From positions 248,001-312,000 of the forward strand of contig NZ_CP162130.1 in assembly GCF_040833975.1 (NCBI RefSeq): a stretch of 64,000 bases of DNA, in the 5' to 3' direction. Shown here piece by piece: positions 43,928 through 53,520 of this stretch (the stretch's first letter is position 1; every line of letters starts with the position of its first letter). Both the position numbers and the translations under genes were made by a program. The notes below the pieces were generated by a model. That model saw nothing but the letters and a program-made list of their open reading frames with translations, had not been told where the DNA came from and searched no databases. The DNA is from Leptospira sp. WS92.C1. Its GTDB lineage: Bacteria > Spirochaetota > Leptospiria > Leptospirales > Leptospiraceae.

Positions 43928-45166
43928 TCAAAAGAGAATCTTTTTCCGCCACTCTGCGTAAAATGTCAGAATTTGATCCTTTGTTTTTTCCGAAGAAGAT
44001 TGCGAAAACTCCAAAAGAATCCAAGCCGTTCCATAGGATTTTCCGGAGGAGAATCGATCGGGAGTTAACGGAAGAATTTCTACTCCTTGAGTCTTGCCCC
44101 AGCTAGAAATCCATTCCGAATAATTTGGAATCGGTTTTTTAAGAAGAAGGGGAAGGATCGCAAGCGCTTTGCCCGAAAGAAGTTTGGATTCTCTGAGGAT
44201 TTTTGACTGAGAAAGTTCCCAAAGAATTCTTCCCATGGACCATCGAAAATTTCCCTCGCTCAGCCTTCTCATTTTAACAGAATTTTGAGAATGAAACTCA
44301 AAGCCGTCCAAAGAAACGGGTCCTGAATATTCCGGAGCGAACGTTTTAGAAAGAAATTCCGCGATCGGATTTAGGTGAGAAGCAATCGAGTCCGATTCTT
44401 CTTGAGAGGTAAGGAAGGCTCCGTTGTATTTTCCTTTTTCATCGCAGATTTGGACCGTAGTACCTAAGAAGGTCGGAACTCCGGACAAAAAATCATAGAG
44501 ACAGGAAAAATCATACGTTCTTTGAACCCAAGCTTCCACGACACAGGGAAACCAAGAGAGATCTTTCTCAGACGTTACGAAGGTTTCTGGATCTTGGCCC
44601 GCGAGCGAACTGATTTTCAGAATCTTATGTCTTCCAGAAAAACTAAATTCCGGCTTTAATACGATGGAATCCGGACGGAGTTCCGACCATTCCGAAAGAA
44701 GAGACAAAAGATAAGAAGGTTTTTCGATGATTTCAGCGGGAATGTCCTGAAAGCCATTTTCCGATTTCCAGCGACTTAGGACAATCTTAGAATTGACCCT
44801 TTTAGAAAGATCTGCTTTGGACGGAGAATGGAGAATTTCTCCGGATGGTTCAAGATTTGCAACCGCACCCCATTCTTCCAAAGTCGACCCTTCGAAATTC
44901 TTAGAATCGATTTGAAGATTCTTTTGCGAATTTCTTTTGAGAAATTGAATGTCCGTTAGTTGAATTCCCCTGGATTTCCAAAAATTTTTCCAACTAGGAT
45001 CCGGTTCTTCTCCGAGGAGCATCGTGGTTCCCGGATCGACGATGGATTGAAAGAGATAAAAAAGATTTTCTAAGGTTTTGTTTTTAGAATCCAATTTTTC
45101 CGGCGATAGATGGCCGGTTTTTAATTCTTCCTCAAAAAATCCGTTAAATCTGAAGTAACGAGTCAT
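43928..45166 (-). CDS. ATP-grasp-like protein of unknown function
   Basis: 412 residues. Residues about 155-330 look like an ATP-grasp fold: SIVLKPEFSFSGRHKILKIS (Lys-Pro and Gly loop), FPCVVEAWVQRTYDFSCLYDFL, GPVSLDGFEFHS, then MRRLSEGNFRWSMGRI (a family-type metal-binding end, with E and N). The N-terminal third (RYFRFNGFFEEELKTG) is unfamiliar. ATP-grasp enzymes form amide or similar bonds; the substrates are unknown. It is on the same strand as the subunit IV gene, about 105 bp upstream. Confidence 0.65.
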   Translation of the reverse strand: MTRYFRFNGFFEEELKTGHLSPEKLDSKNKTLENLFYLFQSIVDPGTTMLLGEEPDPSWKNFWKSRGIQLTDIQFLKRNSQKNLQIDSKNFEGSTLEEWGAVANLEPSGEILHSPSKADLSKRVNSKIVLSRWKSENGFQDIPAEIIEKPSYLLSLLSEWSELRPDSIVLKPEFSFSGRHKILKISSLAGQDPETFVTSEKDLSWFPCVVEAWVQRTYDFSCLYDFLSGVPTFLGTTVQICDEKGKYNGAFLTSQEESDSIASHLNPIAEFLSKTFAPEYSGPVSLDGFEFHSQNSVKMRRLSEGNFRWSMGRILWELSQSKILRESKLLSGKALAILPLLLKKPIPNYSEWISSWGKTQGVEILPLTPDRFSSGKSYGTAWILLEFSQSSSEKTKDQILTFYAEWRKKILF

Positions 45167-45243
45167 AATATTCTAAAAATTTTTAGTTTGCCAGTTCAAG
45201 AATAAGGGATCAGAATTTCGATAATCTGAATAAGGGTAATTGT

Positions 45244-46038
<795 letters not shown>

Positions 46039-46063
46039 AATTTATTTAGAATCGAATAGAATC

Positions 46064-46094
46064 AAAAGCCGCGATTGACACGCGGCTTTTTTAT
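46064..46094 (+). terminator. Rho-independent terminator
   Basis: AAAAGCCGCG (46064-46073) pairs with CGCGGCTTTT (46081-46090), followed by TT-A-TTTG. It is 26 bp after the exported protein's stop. Confidence 0.9.
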
Positions 46095-46262
46095 TTGTTT
46101 TTAAATTCTTTTCAAAGTAATTTTAGAATGTTTTACAAAGTGCTTTTGCAGATTTTTTGTAAGAGTTTCCGGATGATTTTTTGTATCTTCGAGAATTCTC
46201 TTTGTTACTGATATTTCGTGGGAGTTCCTACAAAGTTTTTTTGTAAAATTTATGCTTGTCCG

Positions 46263-46275
46263 GGACTTGAAGTCC
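46263..46275. repeat. GGACTT-n-AAGTCC palindrome (copy 2)
   Basis: Near-perfect palindrome GGACTTGAAGTCC within the repeat mosaic. The same core is found at 32856-32868 and 49741-49753. Confidence 0.6.
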
Positions 46276-46393
46276 GCCATCGCTGATCCTCGGAAAAGTC
46301 CGCCTTTACGGTCTCTAAAAATTTGATTCAATCGATCGATGCGTATTTGGAATCTAAAATTTGAATCAGAGAAAAGAGAGATAACAGAGAATG

Positions 46394-46609
46394 TTATTTC
46401 TTAATTAGGAAATCGCTGATGACCTTTTCTTCGGTCAGATATTTTTTATTGAGATAGGAAATCGCGTGGTTGATAAATCTGGGAATTTCTTTTCCGGCAT
46501 CCAACAAATCCAATTTGGTTTGTGTAAGTTCGTCTATCGTCGATAAGGCAAGTCTTCTCTGACTTTGGTGGGATTCAAACTCGTCTTCCGTATCGTAAGC
46601 CATTTCCAA
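46394..46609 (-). CDS. Small hypothetical protein, 71 residues
   Basis: TTG at 46609 follows AGG-TAAAT; ATG two codons in is an alternative. The acidic N-terminus (MAYDTEDEFESHQSQRRLA) leads into a helical segment (STIDELTQTKLDLLDAGKEIP) and ends FLIKK. No signal or membrane segment. It lies 70 bp upstream of the end of the transporter gene region, on the same strand as it. Unknown family; likely real from composition and start. Confidence 0.5.
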   Translation of the reverse strand: MEMAYDTEDEFESHQSQRRLALSTIDELTQTKLDLLDAGKEIPRFINHAISYLNKKYLTEEKVISDFLIKK

Positions 46610-46678
46610 ATTTACCTGTCTTTCAGAAATAACAGATATCCGGGAAAGAGCAAGTCTTTCCCGGATTTAGAGGAAGAA

Positions 46679-48019
46679 TCAAACCTCTTTGTAATCGTTC
46701 GCCGTTTGAATTCCCCGCTTTTCATCCACAAAGAAGTTGATGAATAAGGAAATCACAAAGAAAACTGCAACGATTAAAAAAGAATTTCTTAAATCGGATA
46801 AGATTACTTCTAAAATAGCCACTGCTAATAAACCGAAAGCAGTCGCTACTTTTCCAGATAATCCCCAAAGTCCGAAGAATTCGCCGGATTTGGATTCGGG
46901 AGCAAAAAGCCCGACGATCGCCCTACTTGCAGACTGAGTCGCTCCCAAACCGGTGCCTGCGAGGACGGTGGTTCCCACAAAGACCCATTGTTGTGTGGTC
47001 GGAATTCCGATTCCGATTAAGAATGCAGTGATGTCCTTAACCCAATAAATCAGTAACAGACATACGATCCAAAGAAGGAGGGTAATGTTGAATGTTTTTT
47101 TGGCTCCGATTTTATCCTGAATGAATCCGAACAAAACCGCTCCGACTGCAGCAAAAAGTTGAATCAAAAGAAACATCGCAATTTCGTGTTTTTCTTCGGT
47201 TTTGATTTCATGCGCGCCGTAGATAAATGCAAAGCTAATTACGATTCCGAGTGCTGCCATAGCAAAAAATAAGGACCCAAGATAAATCGCCATATCTCTG
47301 AATTTATGAATTTCTTTTACAGTAGAAAAAACTCTATCAATCCCAATCTTGAGGTAGGAGAGACCTTCGGGTTTATCCTTTCCGGCAGTGTATTCCCGTA
47401 ATAGAAGAAAGGTCGGAATTCCAGCGAACAAAAAGAAAAATGCAGTATAAGGTCCGACTAAACGAAGGTTATCAAAATTCTCCATCGTTTTTGGTCCCAA
47501 TGTACTCACTAATATAACGGCAGCGATTCCGCCAATATAACCGATTCCCCATGCATATCCTGAAATTTTCCCCAAATCTTCTTTTGGTCCCAAATAGGGA
47601 AGAAAGCTGGAAGCAAAGTTTTCGCCGGAAGCAAAAAAGAAATTGGATGAGATGATTAGGATGAATGCAAGCCAGTATTGTCCCGGAGAAACGACAAACC
47701 AAAGTGCTCCAGTGGAAATAATACAAAATGTATAACTATAAAATAGAAATTGTTTTTTGCGGGCTGAATAATCTGTAATCGCACCAAAAATTGGGCCCGT
47801 AAGAACAACCAATAAATAAGAAATGGCTAAGGCAATCGACCATAACAATCGGCCGTAGAGATAAGGATTTTCGGGATCCGAGGAGGCCGGGACCACCAAT
47901 TGGCTGAAAACGATTCCGTATGTAACGCTGATAATGACCGTGGTATAAGAGGAGTTCGCAAAATCGAACATACACCAGCCGAGGATTTCCCGGAATGGGG
48001 CTCTTTTGATATCTTGCAT
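46679..48019 (-). CDS. MFS transporter, UMF1 (Atg22-like) family
   Basis: 446 residues with about 12 membrane helices. The start REILGWCMFDFANSSYTTVIISV is the signature of the UMF1/Atg22 family. Others are GPIFGAITDYSARKKQFLF, GYAWGIGYIGGIAAV and ATQSASRAIVGLFAPESKSGEFFGLWGLSGK. Such proteins are implicated in amino-acid or organic solute export, but the bacterial substrate is unknown. Inner membrane. It is divergent from the ferredoxin gene. Confidence 0.9.
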   Translation of the reverse strand: MQDIKRAPFREILGWCMFDFANSSYTTVIISVTYGIVFSQLVVPASSDPENPYLYGRLLWSIALAISYLLVVLTGPIFGAITDYSARKKQFLFYSYTFCIISTGALWFVVSPGQYWLAFILIISSNFFFASGENFASSFLPYLGPKEDLGKISGYAWGIGYIGGIAAVILVSTLGPKTMENFDNLRLVGPYTAFFFLFAGIPTFLLLREYTAGKDKPEGLSYLKIGIDRVFSTVKEIHKFRDMAIYLGSLFFAMAALGIVISFAFIYGAHEIKTEEKHEIAMFLLIQLFAAVGAVLFGFIQDKIGAKKTFNITLLLWIVCLLLIYWVKDITAFLIGIGIPTTQQWVFVGTTVLAGTGLGATQSASRAIVGLFAPESKSGEFFGLWGLSGKVATAFGLLAVAILEVILSDLRNSFLIVAVFFVISLFINFFVDEKRGIQTANDYKEV

Positions 48020-48217
48020 GGTTTTCCTTTGTTTTGATGAGAAATTTCAAAAGAGGCTATTTTTAGGAAACGAGATGTCAAATGAAAACCGTAAAAAATT
48101 TCTCTTGCATCCTATTTTCGGAGTCTTTAATCTGATTGGAAATTCGATTTCTAACTGTCCAATTGATATAAGAATATGGATTCCTCCTTTTTCAGCCAAG
48201 TCGACCTGTGCCAGCTC

Positions 48218-48403
48218 ATGCGTCCCCGTAAGGTATGCGTATGCAATCAGGTGTCCGAGGAAGAAATTGTGTCTTCCATCAAAAGCGGACATGACACTTT
48301 GGAGAAACTCATGAACGATACGGGCGCGTCGACGGGCTGCGGAACCTGTATGGGTTCGGTTCGTAAACTTTTGGTTCGCGAATTGAATGTTCCTAAAGCA
48401 TGA
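48218..48403 (+). CDS. BFD-type [2Fe-2S] ferredoxin
   Basis: About 61 residues from ATG 48218 (MRPRKVCVCNQVSEEEI). ATG 48176 gives a 75-residue version with an unfamiliar 14-residue start; neither has a strong ribosome binding site. Cluster cysteines are C-x-C in KVCVCNQ and the later C-x-x-C in TGCGTCMG, the BFD layout, as in bacterioferritin-associated ferredoxin. Probably involved in iron release from ferritin or as an electron carrier. The stop overlaps the next start by 4 bp. Confidence 0.85.
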   Translation: MRPRKVCVCNQVSEEEIVSSIKSGHDTLEKLMNDTGASTGCGTCMGSVRKLLVRELNVPKA

Positions 48404-49056
48404 CTGCTTATCCTAAAGTAAGTATCAATATGGCGATGACTCTGGATGGAAAAGTTTCCCGTCCTGATGGAAAATGGTACGGTCTTTCCTCCAGAAACGA
48501 TAAAAAAAGAATGGATGAGATTCGTTCCAGAGCGGACGTTTTGATCCTCGGAAAAAATTCGATTCTCAACGACGATCCGGTCATTCATCTACGTTATGTG
48601 GAAAACGAAGAAGATCCGCGTCCTGTGATTCTTCTTCGATCCGGAACTCTTCCGGAGGATAAAAAAGTATTCCGTTTTTCTAAACAACCCCCTTTGATTT
48701 TTTGTCTGAATGAAAACTATTCCGTTGTGAGGGCCAATCTTTGTTCGGTTGCTGAAATCATTCTTCTTCCCGGAGATGATTTGAATCCGGCTGACGTACT
48801 TAAGATTTTATCGGAGATGGGTTATCATGAAATTCTACTCGAAGGCGGTCCTTCTCTCAACGATTCCTTTTTTCGCTTAGATCTGATCTCGAGAATTTAC
48901 GTTACGATCGTTCCATTTATCATCGGAAAAAAAGATCTTCCTTCGATCACCGGGGACCGCAAGGAGTATCCGGACTTTGATCACAAAAAATGGGATTTGG
49001 TATCCTCTGAAACTTCCGAAAATGAAGTTTTTCTAATATATCATAGAGTGGAATAG
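48400..49056 (+). CDS. RibD C-terminal/dihydrofolate-reductase-like reductase
   Basis: 218 residues. The fold is that of RibD-C/DHFR: PKVSINMAMTLDGKVSRPDG, MDEIRSRADVLILGKNSILNDDP, RPVILLRSG and ILLEGGPSLNDSFFRLDLIS. In riboflavin synthesis this domain reduces aminoribosyl-uracil. Here it stands alone without the deaminase half, so it may be a separate reductase or an unrelated NADPH enzyme. It overlaps the ferredoxin gene, suggesting a shared redox role, which is inference. Confidence 0.85.
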   Translation: MTAYPKVSINMAMTLDGKVSRPDGKWYGLSSRNDKKRMDEIRSRADVLILGKNSILNDDPVIHLRYVENEEDPRPVILLRSGTLPEDKKVFRFSKQPPLIFCLNENYSVVRANLCSVAEIILLPGDDLNPADVLKILSEMGYHEILLEGGPSLNDSFFRLDLISRIYVTIVPFIIGKKDLPSITGDRKEYPDFDHKKWDLVSSETSENEVFLIYHRVE

Positions 49057-49082
49057 GATTTCGGTTTGAGAGAGACGACACT

Positions 49083-49715
49083 TTGAAAAAGAAAGAGATT
49101 TTATATACGTTGATTCTTCGAGTGTTGCCGATCTTTTTTGTGATCGTTCTTGTATACGAGCAATTTTTTCCTGAAAGAAAAATATTGGTTCAACAGGATC
49201 GATTGGTATATTTGCCCGATCAGAAAGAATCGTTTCCTCTCGAAGTGGAATGGATTCGTTTGGGTGAACTTCCTAAGGATTGGGTTTCTTATTTGGTTCA
49301 AGTAGAAGATCGCAGATTTTACTCTCACAAAGGGTATTCTCTTTCGGATATTCATTCTACCCTTCTGTCTTCGATTTTATTTTTTAGAAAAATTCGGGGA
49401 GCGAGTACGATCACGCAACAGTTAGCTAGGACACTTTTTCTTTCCCGCGAAAAATCATTGTTTAGAAAATGGAAAGAGATTCAAATCGCCTCAGCTCTTG
49501 AGGAAGAATTGGGAAAAGAAGAAATTTTAGAATATTATATGAATAGCGTTTATTGGGGAAGGGGAATGAGCGGTTTGAGTCAGGCGGCCAAATATTACTT
49601 TCGGAGAAAACCGGTGGAGTTGGAATCGAACCAATTCAAAGCTTTGATTCAAATCTTAAAAAAGCCGGATGCATATTCTAAAGAGGAGGTCATTCGACTT
49701 TCCCGAGTTTTGTAA
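49083..49715 (+). CDS. mtgA: Monofunctional peptidoglycan glycosyltransferase (GT51)
   Basis: 210 residues, TTG start. An N-terminal membrane anchor (TLILRVLPIFFVIVLVYEQFF) is followed by the GT51 domain: VEDRRFYSHKGYS (catalytic Glu), GASTITQQLARTLFLS, RKWKEIQIASALEEELGKEEILEYYMNSVYWG. It polymerises lipid II into glycan strands and has no transpeptidase domain. It is anchored in the inner membrane facing the periplasm. The gene is slightly short for MtgA (about 240). Starts 26 bp after the reductase gene. Confidence 0.9.
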   Translation: MKKKEILYTLILRVLPIFFVIVLVYEQFFPERKILVQQDRLVYLPDQKESFPLEVEWIRLGELPKDWVSYLVQVEDRRFYSHKGYSLSDIHSTLLSSILFFRKIRGASTITQQLARTLFLSREKSLFRKWKEIQIASALEEELGKEEILEYYMNSVYWGRGMSGLSQAAKYYFRRKPVELESNQFKALIQILKKPDAYSKEEVIRLSRVL

Positions 49716-50158
49716 TACGGCTCTGATTTTACTTTGGGGCGGACTTGAAGTCCGGTATCAACAAGTTTTTCAGCGAGACAATTTGTCGGAACCATCAATG
49801 TCGTCTTTTTCTGAAATCGATTCAAACCTTTCGATTGGCCTTTTTCCTCTTCCGAGAATTCCTTTTTAAACAAAGGCATGGTTTTATTTTTCCCGTCTTG
49901 GATCGTTTTGTAAATTCTCTCTCTCATTTTATCTACCCCGAAAAAGAAACCCGTCTTTAAACCGAAACCGTTTAACTTTTTCGGTCTGGCCTTATGATTC
50001 ACCCGGAGTTTCGTCCACGCTGGGACAGGACGACACTTGTGTTCCCAGAACAGATTCGCTTTATTTACATCGATCAGTAGATTGTAAGAATCGGTTCTTT
50101 GATTTTGAGAAGATCGGCATCCAAGACATAAAAAATATAAAAATACAAAAAATCGAAT
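49649..50158 (-). pseudogene. Lipoprotein gene with mutated start codon (ATT in place of ATG)
   Basis: From 50158 the minus strand reads (I)RFFVFLYFLCLGC, a clean lipoprotein signal peptide with lipobox ending at Cys, then RSSQNQRTDSYNLLIDVNKAN, WEHKCRPVPAWTKLRV and FFFGVDKMRERIYKTIQ. A ribosome binding site GGAAG (complement of 50166-50170) lies seven bases before the first codon, which is ATT. There is no ATG, GTG or TTG nearby in frame. The 3' part (below 49800) runs through a palindromic repeat and the antisense of mtgA. I take it as a decayed lipoprotein gene; use of ATT as a start cannot be excluded. Confidence 0.55.
49741..49753. repeat. GGACTT-n-AAGTCC palindrome (copy 3)
   Basis: GGACTTGAAGTCC, 25 bp after the mtgA stop. 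It shares the core with the copies near 32862 and 46269. The next bases hold a further stem (GACAATTTGTC, near 49777-49787). Confidence 0.55.
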
Positions 50159-50237
50159 TTTATAACTTCCGAAACCGAGAATGGAATTTTGTTTTATATT
50201 AGAATATTCGAAAAAATTAAAATTTATTCTTTGATTT

Positions 50238-51080
50238 TTACTCGTGAACGACGATTCCCCAATTTTTCAGATGACTCACCACGAAATGAAGCAATGCTTC
50301 CTGATTCTTTCTCGAATCTTTTTCCGGCAATAACGGATCTCCGAATACGATATTTATTTTTCTTTTTCTAAAGATTCGTCCTAAGTCTTTGACGATTCTT
50401 CCGTTTTCCCAAAAGTCGGTTTTGAGGGCGATCGGTATCAAAGGAACGTTTGCACGCGAAGCAAGCTTGATCGCGATGGAATTGAATTCAGCCGGAGTGA
50501 AGTCTGTGGTTCTTGTGCTCTGAGGAAAAACGATTACGGACATTCCCTTTCTTAAAAGAGCGGTTCCTTGTTCTAAAACTGCAACCAAGTCCTCCCTTGG
50601 GTTGCTTCTTCCCACCGAGATCGGATCGCGAGAACGCATGATCGGTCCGAATAATTTTCCACGAGTTAGACTTTCCTTAACTACAAAGGTTATCGGTTTG
50701 TGTTGAGTGATAAAAGTAGGAAGAACGAATGTTTCCAGAGTGCTCATATGGTTTCCGGCGATGACCACCGGACCCGAAACGGAAAGAATTTTTTCGATCC
50801 CTTCCACCTTGATTTTACCACCGCAATTTTCGACTAAGTCGAGAATTTTTGCAGAAGATTCGCACCAGGTTGGATTGTCATAAAGGCCTTTGAGAGCTAA
50901 TTTTCTACTTCTTAATATTTCTTTAAAGTAGCCATAATGAAACGCTAAGTCGCTGTTTCCGAATATTAAATCGCCCAAGGAACGTTTTTTATTCGGCGCT
51001 GTTTCATACGAGATGGAAATTCCTTTTTGGTAAGTCAGCGGTTTGCATAGATCTTTTCTTGTAAGAGTTTGGTTACTCAT
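50238..51080 (-). CDS. 1-acyl-sn-glycerol-3-phosphate acyltransferase-like (PlsC family)
   Basis: 280 residues from ATG 51080, preceded by GGAAGGTTCCG; the frame is open to 51116. The acyltransferase motif is AGNHMSTLETF (H-x4-E where D is common), followed by VVKESLTRGKLFGPIM, the FPQSTRT block that replaces the usual EGTR, and a basic region before FGDPLLPEKD. It probably esterifies a lysophospholipid or a related alcohol acceptor. No clear membrane anchor is seen; it is likely peripheral. The His-Glu substitution and FPQST are as in some spirochaete homologues, by my memory. Confidence 0.85.
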   Translation of the reverse strand: MSNQTLTRKDLCKPLTYQKGISISYETAPNKKRSLGDLIFGNSDLAFHYGYFKEILRSRKLALKGLYDNPTWCESSAKILDLVENCGGKIKVEGIEKILSVSGPVVIAGNHMSTLETFVLPTFITQHKPITFVVKESLTRGKLFGPIMRSRDPISVGRSNPREDLVAVLEQGTALLRKGMSVIVFPQSTRTTDFTPAEFNSIAIKLASRANVPLIPIALKTDFWENGRIVKDLGRIFRKRKINIVFGDPLLPEKDSRKNQEALLHFVVSHLKNWGIVVHE

Positions 51081-51353
51081 CGGAACCTTCCTTGATTCAA
51101 TCACGCGCGAACGCAATTCTCCACTTGTTCAACATTGTTGAAACAAAAAATCTTTGTCCGAAGAAAAAGAGTTCAAATCTGTTTTGATGATCGAATGTGG
51201 TGATTGCTGAGTTTATCAATGCCTGAAGTTTTATCCAAATCGGATACCTGCGGAATGGATTAAATCCTTTTGAAAGCTGAGAGAGAAGTAAAGGCACTCC
51301 AATCAAATCGATTTCGTTTTTAGCGAAACTCGGCGTAGTTTTCCGCAAATTGT

Positions 51354-51373
51354 GGCCGGTTGAGGAGCCGGCC
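51354..51373. terminator. GC-rich hairpin downstream of 5S rRNA
   Basis: GGCCGG (51354-51359) pairs with CCGGCC (51368-51373) around an eight-base loop. It lies about 50 bp past the 3' end of the 5S gene on its strand, and may end the rRNA transcript. No T run follows. Confidence 0.45.
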
Positions 51374-51417
51374 TTGCGTTAGTTTTGTTAAAGGAAGTTA
51401 AAAAGGATGAGAGCGAT

Positions 51418-51537
<120 letters not shown>

Positions 51538-51603
51538 AATCTTAAGGACAGTATTTTTTAGTCCTTTGCTTTGTCATTCTCAAATTAAACAAAAGAATCG
51601 TTT

Positions 51604-52869
51604 TTAAGAATTGATTCTCCAGGATTCGATCCGAATTTTTTCCTCGGAAAGGTTCAATTGTTCTTCGATTGCCGATTCCGCAGCGATCAAATCCGCAAGC
51701 CCCGGAGAATCAGGAAGCCAAGGCATGAGATGCCAGATCCCCAAAAGCTCTCCGTCGCCGGGAAGAACGTAATCCTTTAATGAAAACGCCTGTAGATTGA
51801 ATAAAAAGGAAAGAATGCCTTTGGGATTTTTGTGATTTTCTTTGAGTGATACGGTAAGAACGCTCTGGTCCAATGGGAAAAGATTGGCCCTGACATGACG
51901 CACAACGTGGGCCGGAAAAAAACGTTCTAAAAAAAGAAAGCTGGATAGAATGGGAAGCGTCGTTCTATAACGAATTCTTAACCCTGAAGAATTCGCAAAA
52001 AGTTCTAAAGATCTCGTGATAACAAAAACGAGAGCTATTGTAAAAATGCCCAAAAACAAAATGGAAAATGGAACAAAAAAAAGTAAAAAAATCGGATCCG
52101 CATCCTTGATAAAGGAAGCAGCGACTCCCCAGGCTCCGTAAAAAATCCCCATGATCAGAGAGATTGTAAATTTTTCTTTGATCGTTTTATGTTTGATCAA
52201 TTCAACTCTGGTTCCGCTTGGTGTTACTGTAAATTTTAAGTATTTTGAATGTAGTTTCGGAAGATCCGAGGTCTGCTGGGCGGGTGAGGAATTGGAGGCT
52301 TCCGGAATTTCTTTCGATTCTTCGTCTGAGACGGGAAGGGGCAAAAGCGCACGGAATCGGACGAGATTCTGTTTGAGTTCTTCTCTGGAGGAAAACGACT
52401 CCAAAAGATAAAACGCCCCGTCCGATTTTAAAAAAAATAAATCCCAAAAGATCCTTAAATCCGAACCGCTCGAGTCGCTTTGTTTGGAAACGGTTCTTTT
52501 TTTGATTTTATAACAAATACATTCCCGGAGATCCAAAGCGGCTTCCTGAGCGGACGTTTCCGAAATCGTATATCTATTTTTTTGAATGTCGATTTCGTAG
52601 GTCTTGATCCTGTCTTTCGTTTTTCGATACGTAGAGATCGTGGAGAGGAGTAAAAACAAAAATGAAATACAGAAAAACAGAATAAAGCCCGGATAAAAAA
52701 GTTCCCCGTTTACAAAAAGCAGAATCGAATATCCGGTTGCCACGAGAGCAAAAACGCTCACAAAAAGGACCAAGATTGATAAAAGACAGCCGTTCAAACC
52801 CGTGAAGTGATAAGGGTTTTTGGAAGTTTTGGAGGTGAAAGTGGTAGATTCGAAATTCCAGCCGGACAA
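51604..52869 (-). CDS. Hypothetical membrane protein, 421 residues
   Basis: Two groups of membrane helices: near the N-terminus (CLLSILVLFVSVFALVATGY, FYPGFILFFCISFLFLLLS) and near residues 235-285 (FTISLIMGIFYGAWGVAASFI, FLLFFVPFSILFLGIFTIAL). Between them is a cytoplasmic or periplasmic domain. The C-terminal ~130 residues look soluble and end in SEEKIRIESWRI. No family is recognised. It is divergent from ppnP and lies just upstream of the 5S gene on the same strand. Confidence 0.7.
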   Translation of the reverse strand: MSGWNFESTTFTSKTSKNPYHFTGLNGCLLSILVLFVSVFALVATGYSILLFVNGELFYPGFILFFCISFLFLLLSTISTYRKTKDRIKTYEIDIQKNRYTISETSAQEAALDLRECICYKIKKRTVSKQSDSSGSDLRIFWDLFFLKSDGAFYLLESFSSREELKQNLVRFRALLPLPVSDEESKEIPEASNSSPAQQTSDLPKLHSKYLKFTVTPSGTRVELIKHKTIKEKFTISLIMGIFYGAWGVAASFIKDADPIFLLFFVPFSILFLGIFTIALVFVITRSLELFANSSGLRIRYRTTLPILSSFLFLERFFPAHVVRHVRANLFPLDQSVLTVSLKENHKNPKGILSFLFNLQAFSLKDYVLPGDGELLGIWHLMPWLPDSPGLADLIAAESAIEEQLNLSEEKIRIESWRINS

Positions 52870-53159
52870 AAGGGACCTCTGATCGATTTTGAGTAGAATC
52901 GCTAAAAGAAAGAAACGTTTCCAATTCTATCTTTCGAAAAATAAGAATAATAATTTATTTCTTATTTGGGTTCGGTCAAGCCGTAAAACAGGAATTATTT
53001 TCGGTTCTGAATTTTCGGGAAATTTCGAATCTATCGGTTTTAAAATTGTATCCCTGTATCTTTCCTTTGGGAGTGTTGCAGATAAGACTTTCTTTGAAAG
53101 CCGTTCACCCGTTTTATTAAAAACGAGATTCTTATCAAAACAAATTGGATGGAAACTAC

Positions 53160-53477
53160 ATGGCGCAGTTTGAAAACGTTACCGTAGTAAAAAAAGCAAA
53201 TATCTATTACGAAGGAAAGGTGACGAGCCGGACCGTTTTGTTTCAAGACGGAAGTAAAAAAACTCTGGGAATTTTAATGCCCGGTGAATATGATTTTGGC
53301 ACCGACGAAAAGGAAATTATGGAAATTTTGGAAGGGAGTTTACTCGTAAAACTTCCCGGAGATGAATCCTGGAAAGAAATCAAAGTCGGTCAGTCTTTCG
53401 AAGTTCCTGCGAAATCCAGATTTCAATTGAACGTAAAAAAGATCAGCGACTATTGTTGTTCTTACATCCAAGATTGA
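53160..53477 (+). CDS. ppnP: Pyrimidine/purine nucleoside phosphorylase PpnP
   Basis: 105 residues from ATG 53160, with GGATGGAAACTAC before it. The cupin-like family (formerly UPF0345/DUF1255) cleaves nucleosides with phosphate. The pattern is [43 protein letters not shown] and [17 protein letters not shown]. The length is normal. It probably salvages bases. It is convergent with the MerR gene, sharing a strong terminator. Confidence 0.93.
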   Translation: MAQFENVTVVKKANIYYEGKVTSRTVLFQDGSKKTLGILMPGEYDFGTDEKEIMEILEGSLLVKLPGDESWKEIKVGQSFEVPAKSRFQLNVKKISDYCCSYIQD

Positions 53478-53515
53478 AAAATGATCGTACACGAATCAGC
53501 GTGTACGATCATTTT
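53478..53515. terminator. Bidirectional terminator between ppnP and the MerR gene
   Basis: AAAATGATCGTACACG pairs perfectly with CGTGTACGATCATTTT (stem of 16 bp, loop AATCAG). A-rich and T-rich ends on each side serve both strands. It fills the 43-bp gap between the convergent stops. Confidence 0.9.
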
Positions 53516-53520
53516 GATTG

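Larger units (their letters stand above)
46039..46393. other. Gap with terminator and palindromic repeats
   Basis: After the terminator at 46064-46094, the segment 46190-46310 is a mosaic of short palindromes: GTGGGAGTTCCTAC (46218-46231), GGACTTGAAGTCC (46263-46275) and a repeated AGTCCGCC (46271-46278 and again near 46297-46304). The minus-strand frame 46101-46331 is created by the repeats and is not called. Confidence 0.5.

Noticed and set aside
46101..46331. Minus-strand 76-codon frame
   Set aside because: Created by the terminator and palindromic repeats downstream of the exported protein gene.
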